DNA from: CALZJC01 sp041574955
GTDB lineage: Bacteria; Acidobacteriota; Thermoanaerobaculia; Multivoradales; JAHEKO01
NCBI GenBank assembly: GCA_041574955.1
Contig: JBFGNS010000019.1
Span: 1-40,220, forward strand
DNA: 40,220 bases
Direction: 5' to 3'
Shown here piece by piece: positions 14,067 through 22,000 of the stretch (the stretch's first letter is position 1; every line of letters starts with the position of its first letter). The position numbers and the translations under genes were made by a program. The notes below the pieces were generated by a model. It saw only the letters and a program-made list of their open reading frames with translations. It was not told the origin of the DNA and did no database searches.

Positions 14067-15653
14067 TCATTCGGGCCGTCGAGCGCGACCGTAGCTCGCC
14101 GGCCGGCCGTCGGCGGGGGTGGTGGCCGCGACGAACTCGCGGATGTGCTGGTTGGACTCGGCCAGGTCCTCGGCCCTGAGGTACATCATGTGACCGCTGC
14201 GGTAGCCCTCGAAACGCAGCCGGTCGCGCAGCCGGCCGCTGCGGTCGAGGTTCCACAGCACGTACTTGGCGGTGAAGTAGTCGGTCGCCCCGTCGTAGTA
14301 GCCCGACTGCACCATGACGTGGAGAAACGGATTCTGGGCCATCGCGCGGCGCAGCTCCTCGGCCACGTCGTGCTCGTTGCGCCCCTCCCACGGCCGCACC
14401 GGACCGAACAGGTAGTACTGGAGATCGGTCTCGAAGCCGAGCTCTTCGCGCAGGTAGTGGTTGATCGCGGGCGCGAAGGCGTGGTTCCACGAGGTCAGCT
14501 CGGGCGGGTAGTCGTAACGCTCGCCGGCCGCCTTGCGGTCGATCCCCAGGTAGCGCGAATCCAGCCGGCCGATGGTGAAGCCCTGGTCGCGCAGCAGCTC
14601 CTTCCAGAAGGCCGAGGCCGGGACCGCCAGGTTGTGGTCGAGCACGAACCGTTCCGAGAGCCCCGAGTAGCGCGCCACCCGCCGGGCGATTGCGAGCCGC
14701 TCCTCCTCGGGCAGAAAGCCGCCGCGCGCCAGCGCGGGCAGGTACTCGTCGAGGGTGAACCGCTCGACCTCCTCGAGCAGCTCGGCGAGCTCGCGGTCCT
14801 GCAGGTCGGCGTCGAGCTGGCCGTGGTAGTGGGCGGCCGCGGCGTAGTAGGGGAGCTTCAAGACCGGGGCACGCGGCGCGGGGCCCTCGGCCTGCATGCC
14901 GAGTCCGGTGGGCGAGACCAGGACGACGCCGTTCAGGTACATCCAGTGCCGCTCCTGGAGCTCGGCGGCGAGGCCCGAGACGCGGGTGGTGCCGTAGCTC
15001 TCGCCGATCAGGTACTTGGGCGAGCGCCAGCGGCCGTTGCGGGAGACGAACACGTCGATCCAGTCGGCGAGGTAGCTGATGTCGGCCTCGACCCCGAAGA
15101 ACAGCTCGCGGTCGACCTCGTCGTCGAGCACGCGCGAGAACCCGGTGTTGACCGGGTTGACGTACACGACGTCCGCCACGTCGAGGATGGAGTGCGGGTT
15201 GTCGCGCACCCCGTACGGCTGGACGGGAAAGCCCTCGTCGTCGATCACCAGCAGCTTGGGGCTGGTGTAGCCGAGGTGCATCCACAGCGAGCCCGAGCCC
15301 GGACCGCCGTTGAAGGAAACGAACAGCGGCCGCCGCCCGACGTCGGTGACGTCGGTCCGCTCGTAGTAGGTGTAGTGGAGCGCCGCGATCGTCGCCCCGT
15401 CCTCGCCGTAGACCGGCTGGGTCCCGGTGGTCACGCGGTACGGCACCTTCTGGCCGCGGATCGTGACCTGCTTCGTCTTGGTGATCGCGCTCTCGGCCGG
15501 CAGCTCGCGTTTCGGCAGGTCGCTCTTCTCCGGCTTCGCCGGCTGCTTCCCACGCGGCGGCTCCTCGGCACGGGCGGCTCCGACGGTCGGCAGCACCGCG
15601 AGGACCATCACCAGGGCGCGTGCGGCGACGCGGCGGGAAAGGGCGGTCGTCAT
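14067..15653 (-). CDS. secreted serine carboxypeptidase, peptidase family S10
   Basis: 528 residues from ATG 15653, preceded by GGAGG (15660-15664) with a 6-nt spacer. The signal peptide is MTTALSRRVAARALVMVLAV, then LPTVGAARA. A charged Pro/Lys linker follows. The S10 triad is visible: NGGPGSGSLW (oxyanion region), GESYGTTR (nucleophile Ser), SGYYDGATDY (Asp) and GHMMYL (His). It should remove C-terminal residues from peptides in the periplasm or outside the cell. Bacterial S10 enzymes of this size are frequent in Acidobacteriota and Xanthomonadales. The frame upstream of 15653 is a shadow. It is divergent from the amidohydrolase gene and upstream of the YhhN gene. Confidence 0.95.
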   Translation of the reverse strand: MTTALSRRVAARALVMVLAVLPTVGAARAEEPPRGKQPAKPEKSDLPKRELPAESAITKTKQVTIRGQKVPYRVTTGTQPVYGEDGATIAALHYTYYERTDVTDVGRRPLFVSFNGGPGSGSLWMHLGYTSPKLLVIDDEGFPVQPYGVRDNPHSILDVADVVYVNPVNTGFSRVLDDEVDRELFFGVEADISYLADWIDVFVSRNGRWRSPKYLIGESYGTTRVSGLAAELQERHWMYLNGVVLVSPTGLGMQAEGPAPRAPVLKLPYYAAAAHYHGQLDADLQDRELAELLEEVERFTLDEYLPALARGGFLPEEERLAIARRVARYSGLSERFVLDHNLAVPASAFWKELLRDQGFTIGRLDSRYLGIDRKAAGERYDYPPELTSWNHAFAPAINHYLREELGFETDLQYYLFGPVRPWEGRNEHDVAEELRRAMAQNPFLHVMVQSGYYDGATDYFTAKYVLWNLDRSGRLRDRLRFEGYRSGHMMYLRAEDLAESNQHIREFVAATTPADGRPASYGRARRPE

Positions 15654-15822
15654 CGTGGACCTCCGAGATCGGACGGTTGGGAGCGTCGGCTCAGCGCACG
15701 GGAGACTAGCACGCGCCACTGGCCGGCAAAGACGCGGCGGCCGACAGGCGGGCCGGCCGCGATGGCCGCGGTACGATGCGCCGACCTCGAGCACGGTAGC
15801 TCGCGGCGCCTGGAGGTTGCCG

Positions 15823-16830
15823 ATGCGACTCGTGGCCACGTTCCTGATCCTGCTCGCCCTGCCGGCCTTCGGCTCGGATAGCCCGCCGCCGATCCTCGAC
15901 GTCCACCTGCACACGACGCCGCCGGCAGAGTTCCTTCCCTTCTCGCCGCTGCCTTCGGAGTGCGCGCTGCCGGAGAGGCTGCCGGCCGTCGACCCTCGCC
16001 AGTCGGGGGGGCTGGCCGCCTACATGAAGGCCAGGGAGCCGTACTGCGCGCAACTGCTGCCTCCCGCGCAGAGCGAGAGCGAGCTGATCGCCCAGACCGT
16101 CGAGCGGCTCGAGCGGTACAACATCTTCGCGGTGGCCTCGGGGCCCGCGGAGAGGGTCGCGCTGTGGGCCGAGCACGCTCCGGGCCGAATCATCCCGGCG
16201 GGCGTGCCCCGCAACCCGGCCGCCCCGGACCGGGATGCACTCGGCCGGCGAGTCCAGGACGGCACGCTCGAGGTCCTGGCGGAGACCTCGATCCAGTACA
16301 TGGGCCTCTCGCCGGACGACCCGGCGATGGAGGACTTCTGGTCGCTGGCCGAGGAGCTGGACATACCCGTCGGCCTCCACCTGGGGCTGTCGGCCGCGGG
16401 CATCCCCGCCCTCGGCTTCTCGACCTATCGCGCGCGCATCAGCAACCCGCTCGCCCTCGAAGAGGTCCTGCTGCGGCATCCCAAGCTGAGGATCTACGTG
16501 ATGCACGCCGGATGGCCGATGGAGAGCGAGATGATCCACATGCTCTACTCGTACCCGCAGCTTCATGTCGACGTCGCGGTGCTCAACTGGCACCTGCCGC
16601 GCGCCGAGTTCCATCGCTATCTCGAACGCCTGGTCACGGCCGGCTTCTCCGACCGCATCCTCTTCGGCTCGGATCAGATGATCTGGCCGGGCGCCATCGA
16701 CGTGGCCGTCGAGAGCATCGAGTCGGCGCCGTTCCTGTCGGCCGCCCAGAAGCGTGACATCTTCTACAACAACGCGGCGCGATTCCTCCGCTTGTCGCCG
16801 GAGGAGATCGCCCGGCATCACGGCGACTAG
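15823..16830 (+). CDS. exported amidohydrolase (amidohydrolase 2 / TIM-barrel hydrolase)
   Basis: 335 residues from ATG 15823, with TGGAGG 6 nt upstream. A short signal peptide (MRLVATFLILLALPAFGSDS) precedes a TIM-barrel metal hydrolase. The first metal site is ILDVHLHT (HxH), followed by GLHLGLSAAG, YVMHAGWPMESEM and the terminal metal Asp in ILFGSDQMIWPG. The C-terminal helix IFYNNAARFLRLS is typical of the amidohydrolase 2 family (PF04909), which includes decarboxylases and lactonases. The substrate is unknown; secretion suggests a role outside the cytoplasm. It is divergent from the S10 peptidase gene, with 169 bp between the starts. Confidence 0.9.
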   Translation: MRLVATFLILLALPAFGSDSPPPILDVHLHTTPPAEFLPFSPLPSECALPERLPAVDPRQSGGLAAYMKAREPYCAQLLPPAQSESELIAQTVERLERYNIFAVASGPAERVALWAEHAPGRIIPAGVPRNPAAPDRDALGRRVQDGTLEVLAETSIQYMGLSPDDPAMEDFWSLAEELDIPVGLHLGLSAAGIPALGFSTYRARISNPLALEEVLLRHPKLRIYVMHAGWPMESEMIHMLYSYPQLHVDVAVLNWHLPRAEFHRYLERLVTAGFSDRILFGSDQMIWPGAIDVAVESIESAPFLSAAQKRDIFYNNAARFLRLSPEEIARHHGD

Positions 16831-16904
16831 CGGCGCGATCGGGGCACCGGGAATCCCCGAGGCGCCTACCCAACCGAAACCGAGACCTGACGGAGGCTGA
16901 CGCC

Positions 16905-17399
16905 ATGGGGATCTTCGAGCTCACGCTGCTCACGGCGACGCTGCTGTGCTCCCTGGTGGCCGGTTTCCTGTTCGCCTTCGCGGTGGTGGCCATGCCGGGC
17001 ATCGGCCGCCTGTCGGACGGCGAGTTCCTGCGCGCCTTCCAGGTCATGGATCGCGTGATCCAGACCAACCACCCCCTCTTCCTCCTGGTCTGGGTGGGCT
17101 CGGTGCTGGCGCTGGTCGCCTCGGCCGCCCTCGGCTTCGGGCAGCTGGACGGCCCGGGACGCCTGCTCCTGATCGTCGCGGCGCTGGTCTACCTGCTGGG
17201 CGTCCAGCTGCCCACGATCGCGATCAACATCCCGATGAACAACACGGTCCAGACCCTGGAGATCGATCGCTTGGACCCCGCGGCGCTGGCGGCGGCCCGC
17301 CAGGCGTTCGAGCCGCGCTGGACCCGATGGAACTCGATCCGAACGGCATGGGCGACCCTGGCGTCCGTCCTGCTCCTCGCGCTGCTGCTGAGGCTCTGA
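16905..17399 (+). CDS. DUF1772 (anthrone oxygenase-like) membrane protein
   Basis: 164 residues, four membrane helices at about residues 5-30, 58-78, 86-104 and 146-163. The family signature is clear: LPTIAINIPMNNTVQTLEI followed by RWTRWNSIRTAWATLASVLL, where the NIP.N and W..WN..R motifs are diagnostic. Fungal members oxidise anthrones; bacterial members are uncharacterised. GGAGG lies about 9 nt before ATG 16905. An imperfect stem-loop without T-tract (TCGGGG/CCCCGA, 16839-16860) separates it from the amidohydrolase gene. The last 32 bases of this gene recur almost perfectly at 18276-18307, beyond the neighbouring lipoprotein gene. Confidence 0.88.
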   Translation: MGIFELTLLTATLLCSLVAGFLFAFAVVAMPGIGRLSDGEFLRAFQVMDRVIQTNHPLFLLVWVGSVLALVASAALGFGQLDGPGRLLLIVAALVYLLGVQLPTIAINIPMNNTVQTLEIDRLDPAALAAARQAFEPRWTRWNSIRTAWATLASVLLLALLLRL

Positions 17400-17400
17400 G
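17369..17400. repeat. direct repeat copy 1 (3' end of the DUF1772 gene)
   Basis: These 32 bp match 18276-18307 at 31 of 32 positions in the same orientation, 907 bp apart; similarity continues in degraded form for about 30 bp further (CCACCGCG, later GTCGG). This copy encodes the C-terminal LLLALLLRL of the DUF1772 protein; the other copy encodes the same residues but is not attached to a gene. Confidence 0.75.
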
Positions 17401-17657
17401 GCCACCGCGAAACCGCGCCGCCAGTCGGCCCGCGCACCGAGCGCAGGTGCTGAGCGATCAAACCTCAACTCGGTGGGGATCGAGGTGCTCAAAGACAGCG
17501 CGGTGAACCTCCCACCCATCCAGGACCGGATCGGGAAGCCACCCGAGGCTGGCCGGGCGCTCGAAAGCTCGAGCGGCGCAGCTCGTCGAGCGTCCACCTC
17601 CACTGACCGGCGGCGCGCCGTACGCCTCTCAGCCTCCAGGGCCCCGGCGAGGCCGCC
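17401..17657. other. intergenic region without recognisable gene
   Basis: 257 bp between the DUF1772 stop and the stop of the convergent lipoprotein gene. A 62-codon frame starting GTG at 17473 has no ribosome binding site and no family resemblance. I see nothing supportable here beyond the tail of the direct repeat. Confidence 0.4.
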
Positions 17658-18194
17658 CTAACCGGGACCTTGCGGGGGCCGGTTGAGGATGTGTCGCGAC
17701 ACCAGCCAGTCGCCGTCGCCCTGGCGTTGCCAGATGGTCAGAGACCGGCCCCGCTCGACGATCGGCTCACGGCCGTCGAGCGGCTGGTGGCGCACCTCGA
17801 AGCTGGCGCGCGAGTAGGCCCAGTCTCCCGCCACCACGATCTCGAGCGGCTCGGCCTCGATGGCCGTCTCGTACGCCTCGAGCCAGGCGAACTGCGTACG
17901 GATGACTTCGCCCAGAGCATCCCGCCCGACGAGCATGAACGCGCCGGGCGGCATCACGATGACGTCCTCGCTGAAACCGGCGAGCCAGCGCTCGACGTCC
18001 CGCTTCAGGTAGGCATCGAGGAGCCGCTCGTTGGCCGCGGCGACCGCCTGCTCGGCAGCCGCGGCGATCGCCTGCTCGGCGGCCTCGTCGACCGCCGGTG
18101 GCGCGGACGCGGCCTCCCGTTCCCCGGCGGCGCCCCCACAACAGGCGAGAAAGATCGCGAAGCCCGCAACGGCGGTGCCTTTCCAGTTGGTCAT
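17658..18194 (-). CDS. SnoaL/DUF4440-like (NTF2 fold) lipoprotein
   Basis: 178 residues from ATG 18194, with GGGAGG about 8 nt upstream. The N-terminus is an export signal with a lipoprotein-like end (GFAIFLACCGGAAG). An Ala/Glu-rich helical linker follows (about residues 30-55). The NTF2-like domain includes LLDAYLKRDVERWLAGFSED, VIVMPPGAFMLVGRDALGEV, WAYSRASFEVR and a terminal WLVSRHILNRPP. This fold is used for small-molecule isomerases, hydrolases and binding proteins; the exact role is not readable. The gene is bracketed by the 32-bp direct repeats at 17369-17400 and 18276-18307, so it may have arrived by, or be exposed to, repeat-mediated rearrangement. Confidence 0.85.
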   Translation of the reverse strand: MTNWKGTAVAGFAIFLACCGGAAGEREAASAPPAVDEAAEQAIAAAAEQAVAAANERLLDAYLKRDVERWLAGFSEDVIVMPPGAFMLVGRDALGEVIRTQFAWLEAYETAIEAEPLEIVVAGDWAYSRASFEVRHQPLDGREPIVERGRSLTIWQRQGDGDWLVSRHILNRPPQGPG

Positions 18195-18275
18195 AAGAGG
18201 TACCTCCCGCTCGATCCTCACGTCAGCGTTGGGCCGTGTCGCCACCCGGCCGGGTAGCGACGTCGTGGCCCGCCT

Positions 18276-18307
18276 CCTGCTCCTCGCACTGCTGCTGAGG
18301 CTCTGAG
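18276..18307. repeat. direct repeat copy 2 (detached DUF1772 3' end)
   Basis: Same sequence as 17369-17400 with a single mismatch. It can be read as the last codons of a DUF1772 protein ending in a stop, but no homologous gene body lies upstream, so it is a detached fragment. Confidence 0.75.
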
Positions 18308-18470
18308 CCCACCGCGGCCCACGACGCCGGTCGGTCCACCCTTCGACCCCGCTCTGTGCTCCTCTTCTCACAGCGAGCGTAACGCTTCCGCCCACTCGGT
18401 TGACTACCCACCGAGTGACAAGCCCTGCGCAGAGGATCTTCTCCGTCCGAGCCCGCCGCCAGAGCCCGAG
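18308..18470. other. non-coding stretch with a perfect inverted repeat
   Basis: No gene is recognisable. CACTCGGT (18393-18400) and ACCGAGTG (18410-18417) form a perfect 8-bp stem with a 9-nt loop. AGCGTAACGCT (near 18376-18386) is a small palindrome. Neither is followed by a T-tract on either strand. Confidence 0.4.
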
Positions 18471-18813
18471 AGGGACTCGCTCCCGAGGATCTCGGACCCC
18501 GTCCGAAGTCGGACGACCGATCCCGGGCGGGCTGACAGCGTGGAACGAGGGCAACCGCGGGCAGCCCTCGAAGTCGCCGTCCGGAACTCCGCTGAGGGAT
18601 TCGCTCCTGAGGACTTCGGACCCCGTCCGAAGTCCGACGACCGAATCCCGTACGCGACTACCAGCAGTGAGCGTAGCGAGCGGATGGTAGCCGCAACGTG
18701 GACCGATACCAAACCCAGGGATTCGCTCCTGAGGACTTTGGACCCCGTCCGAAGTCCGACGACCGAATCCCGTACGCGACTACCAGTAGTGAGCGTAGCG
18801 AGCGGATGGTAGC
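18471..18813. repeat. three hairpin-forming repeats next to tRNA-Glu
   Basis: Two nearly identical units of about 97 bp (18595-18691 and 18717-18813, offset 122 bp, two differences seen) and one degenerate, shorter unit (18471-18530). Each full unit contains an outer pair GGGATTCG/CGAATCCC enclosing an inner pair GGACTTCGGAC/GTCCGAAGTCC around a CCC loop (the inner pair has one mismatch in the last unit). A second hairpin closed by CTACCA/TGGTAG follows. In the unit adjoining the tRNA, 18764-18785 is an inverted copy of the last 21 bases of the tRNA gene (18807-18827), apart from one extra A at 18779. The elements therefore look derived from, or targeted to, the tRNA 3' end. No protein is encoded. 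Confidence 0.8.
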
Positions 18814-18882
18814 GCGTACGGGATTCGAACCCGTGTTACCGGCGTGAGAGGCCGGCGTCCTAGACCCCTAGACGAACGCGCC
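18807..18882 (-). tRNA. tRNA-Glu (anticodon CTC)
   Basis: 76-nt cloverleaf on the minus strand. The acceptor stem pairs GGCGCGT (18882-18876) with ACGCGCT, including one G-U at the first pair. The D arm contains GTCTAGGGGTCTAGGAC. The anticodon stem CCGGC/GCCGG holds loop CTCTCAC with anticodon CTC. The T arm reads ACGGGTTCGAATCCCGT. The sequence ends with discriminator A and an encoded CCA (18807-18809 region), which also begins the adjoining hairpin repeat. Confidence 0.95.
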
Positions 18883-18918
18883 GTGGGAAGGGCCCGCCGG
18901 GGCGCGGCGGGCCGCGGA

Positions 18919-18948
18919 AGGCTAGCAGATAGGGGGGGACGCGCTCAA
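18919..18948 (-). promoter_or_regulatory. promoter of tRNA-Glu
   Basis: TTGAGC (18943-18948) and TAGCCT (18919-18924) are spaced 18 bp on the minus strand, putting the start near 18912, about 30 nt before the tRNA. A GC-rich block follows the -10, as is usual for stable-RNA promoters under growth-rate control. Confidence 0.5.
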
Positions 18949-19062
18949 GGGTTCGGCCGGCGCGCGGCAGACCGCGGAAGGCCTCCGGGCGGTGGGTGTC
19001 GAGGTCCCTCGCTTGCGCTCGGGATGCCGGTCTGCGCTCCCTCGCTTCGCGAGGGCCGGTTG
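18949..19062. other. 3' region of the endonuclease gene
   Basis: On the minus strand the endonuclease stop is followed by a perfect 7-bp hairpin CCCTCGC-GAA-GCGAGGG (19055-19039). No T-tract follows, so termination is uncertain. The segment at about 18959-18981 is an imperfect copy of 18899-18922 (shared core CCGCGGAAGGC), a local duplication. Confidence 0.4.
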
Positions 19063-22000
19063 TTACAAACCGTCGCAGGTCTCCACGTTGGACGCCGGAT
19101 CGTAGGTCAGCGAGCCGTGGCTGATCGAGTCGACGCAGAAGGTGAAGCTGATCGGCTCCTTCTTGCGGGCGCTGGTGTCGAGGGTGGCGGCACCGCTGCC
19201 GTCGGTGGTGCCGGCGGCGGTTTCGTTGAAGTCGCCGCTGAAGGTGCCGCTCACCTGGGCGCCGGTGACCGGCGCGCCCAGGTTGTCGACCACGGCGACC
19301 ACGGCTCGGCCCTTCTTCTTGCCGCCGCCGACGGTCGAAGGCACGATCGAGGCCACGTGCAGGGTGGTGGCGCCGCCGGCCTGGGGCGTGGCCGAGGCCT
19401 CGTTGCTGTCGGCGCTGACGTTCGACGAGCTGTCGACCGCGGTGACCACGTAGTGGTAGGTCGTGCCGTTCACGACACCGTTGTCGACGTAGTCGCTGGT
19501 GGTCACCAGCGAGCCGTTGATCTGGGTGTACGGACCGCCCGGCGTGGTCGAGCGGTGGACGTCGTAGCCGGCCAGGTCGGGCTCGGTGTTGTCGGCCCAG
19601 TCGAGGCCGACGCTGCCGTCGCCGCCGCTGGCGGTGAGGCCGGTCGGGGCTGCCGGCGGGGTGGTGTCGGAGCCGCCGCCGGTGTCGGTGACCACCCGCA
19701 TCTGGTCGACGAACAGGCTGTCGAGTACCTGGTTGCCCGCCGTGCGGTCGGTGTCGGTGGCCAGGATGTAGAGCGTGCCGGCGACGTCCTCGGGAAAGAC
19801 GAACGACTGCACCACGTCGTCGTCGACCGTCTTGGTGACGGTCAGCATCAGGGTGTAGGCGACGTCGTCGCGCGAGTAGTAGAACAGGAAGTCGTCACCC
19901 TCGGAGTTGACCGTGTGGTGGGCGTCGACCTCGAAGGTGTAGGCCACGCCGGCGGCGACGTCGAAGGTCCAGACGTGCTCGATCGTGCTGTGGCGGTTGG
20001 CCGGCTTGCCGCCCGACAGGCCCTCGACCAGCTGCTGGTGGATGTCGTCCTGGGCGTGGGTGTCGAGATAGCTGCCTATGACGGTGCCGCGGAAGGTCGA
20101 GAAGTCCGAGGCCGCCAGGTTGACGATCTCGCCGCCCGGCGCGGTCGGCGTCGCCGAGGCCTCGCTGCTCGTGCCGCTCTCGTTGCCCGACGTGTCGACC
20201 GCGCTGACCACGTAGTAGTAGGTGGTGCCGTTGGTCACCGCCGTGTCGGTGTAGGCGGCGCTCGCCACCACGGCGCCGTTGAGCTGCGTATACGGCCCGC
20301 CGGCGGTGGTCGCGCGGTGGACGTTGTAGCCGTCGAGATCGCCCTCGCCGTTGGGGTCCCAGGTGAGATCCACCTGGCCGTCGCCGCCGGTCGCGGCCAG
20401 CCCGGTGGGCGCGGACGGCGGCGTCACGTCACCGGCGCTGGGCGTCGCCGAGGCCTCACCGCTCGTGCCGCTCTCGTTGCCCGACGTGTCGACCGCGCTG
20501 ACCACGTAGTAGTAGGTGGTGCCGTTGGTCACCGCCGTGTCGGTGTAGGCCGGGCTCGCCACCGGAGTGCCGTTGAGCTGCGTGTACGGCCCGCCGGCGG
20601 TGGTCGCGCGGTGGACGTTGTAGCCGTCGAGGTCTCCCTCGCCGTTGGCGGCCCAGGTCAGGTCGACCTGGCCGTCGCCGGCGGTAGCGCCGAGCCCGGC
20701 GGGGGCGGCCGGAGCCGTGACGTCGCCCGCACCGGCGACGCCGGACGCCGCGACGTTGGGCGTCGGGCTCGACTGCACCTGCCACGCACCACCCATGTCG
20801 ACCCGTTCGATCGACGAGCCGACCCCCGAGTCCCCCACCTCCGGCGGGTTGGCGGAACCGGTCTCGTCGATCAGGTTGTTCGCGTTGCTGCCGCCGTAGA
20901 CCACCGCGTCGACCGGTACGGTTCCGGCGGTGACCGAGGCGCACGGCACGTCGAACAGCGCCACGCCGTCGGCGGTCGCGCCGCTGTTCTGGAAGTCGGG
21001 GTTGAAGTTGAGCACCAGGTCGTAGACCGGGTTGGCGTTGCCGGCGTCGCTCGACGGACCGCCCACCACGAAGGTGCCGCCGGCGGCGATCGTGCCGCTC
21101 AGCTGCGCCTTGCTGTAGGTGTAGTCGGTACCACCGTTGCCCAGGCAGTAGCCGGACAGGTCGATCGGGTTCGAGTCGCTGTTGTGCAGCTCGACCCACT
21201 CGAAGCCGTCGTCGCCCGACGGAGCGTTGTAGAACACCTCGCTCAGCACGACGCCGGTGGCGTTGGGCGCCGCCGGTGTGGCCGCCGTCTCGTTCGAGTC
21301 GGCGCTTTCGTTCGACGACGTGTCGACGGCGGTCACGACATAGAAATAGGTGGTGCCGTTGGTCACCGCCGTATCGGTGTAGCCGGCGGTGGCGACCAGG
21401 GCGCCGTTGAGCTGGCTGTACGGCCCGCCCGTGGTGGTGGCGCGGTAGACGTTGTAGCCGGCGAGATCCGGCTCGCCGTTGGCCGCCCAGGTGAGCTGCA
21501 CCCGGCCGTCGCCGCCGGCCGCCGCCAGGCCGACCGGCGCCGCCGGCGGCACGATGTCGGGCAGACCCGCGTCCGGCGTCGCCGAGGCCTCGTTCGAGTC
21601 GGCGCTCTCGTTCGACGAGGTGTCGACCGCCGTCACCACGTAGTAGTAGGTGGTGCCGTTGACGGCGGTGGCGTCGAGATAGCTCGCGCTCGCAACCAGG
21701 CCGGTGTTGAGCTGGCTGTAGGGGCCGCCGGCGGTGGTCGCGCGGTAGACGTTGTAGCCAGCGAGGTCTCCCTCACCGTTGGCGTTCCAGACCAGGTCGA
21801 CGGCGCCGTCGTACGGCGTCGCCGCCAGCCCGGTCGGCGCCGCCGGCGGCGTGGTGTCGGTCGAGCAGACGTTGTTGAACAGGCAATCCACCCACTCCGG
21901 GTGGTCGATAAACGGGTTGCGGTTGCCCTGGTAGGTGTAGACCACCTCGTTGCGCCAGATCTCGCGGCTGTCCACCGGGTCCTGCTGGTGCCACTGGAGC

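Noticed and set aside
17473..17661. 62-codon plus-strand frame after the DUF1772 gene
   Set aside because: No ribosome binding site, composition unlike neighbouring proteins, and its end overlaps the convergent lipoprotein gene.
18471..18813. CRISPR array
   Set aside because: Only three long, partly degenerate units with internal hairpins and tRNA homology; no short constant repeats with unique spacers and no cas gene.
18764..18827. Integration attachment site of a mobile element at the tRNA
   Set aside because: The tRNA end is copied in inverted, not direct, orientation and no integrase gene is nearby; only 6-7 bases are repeated directly.
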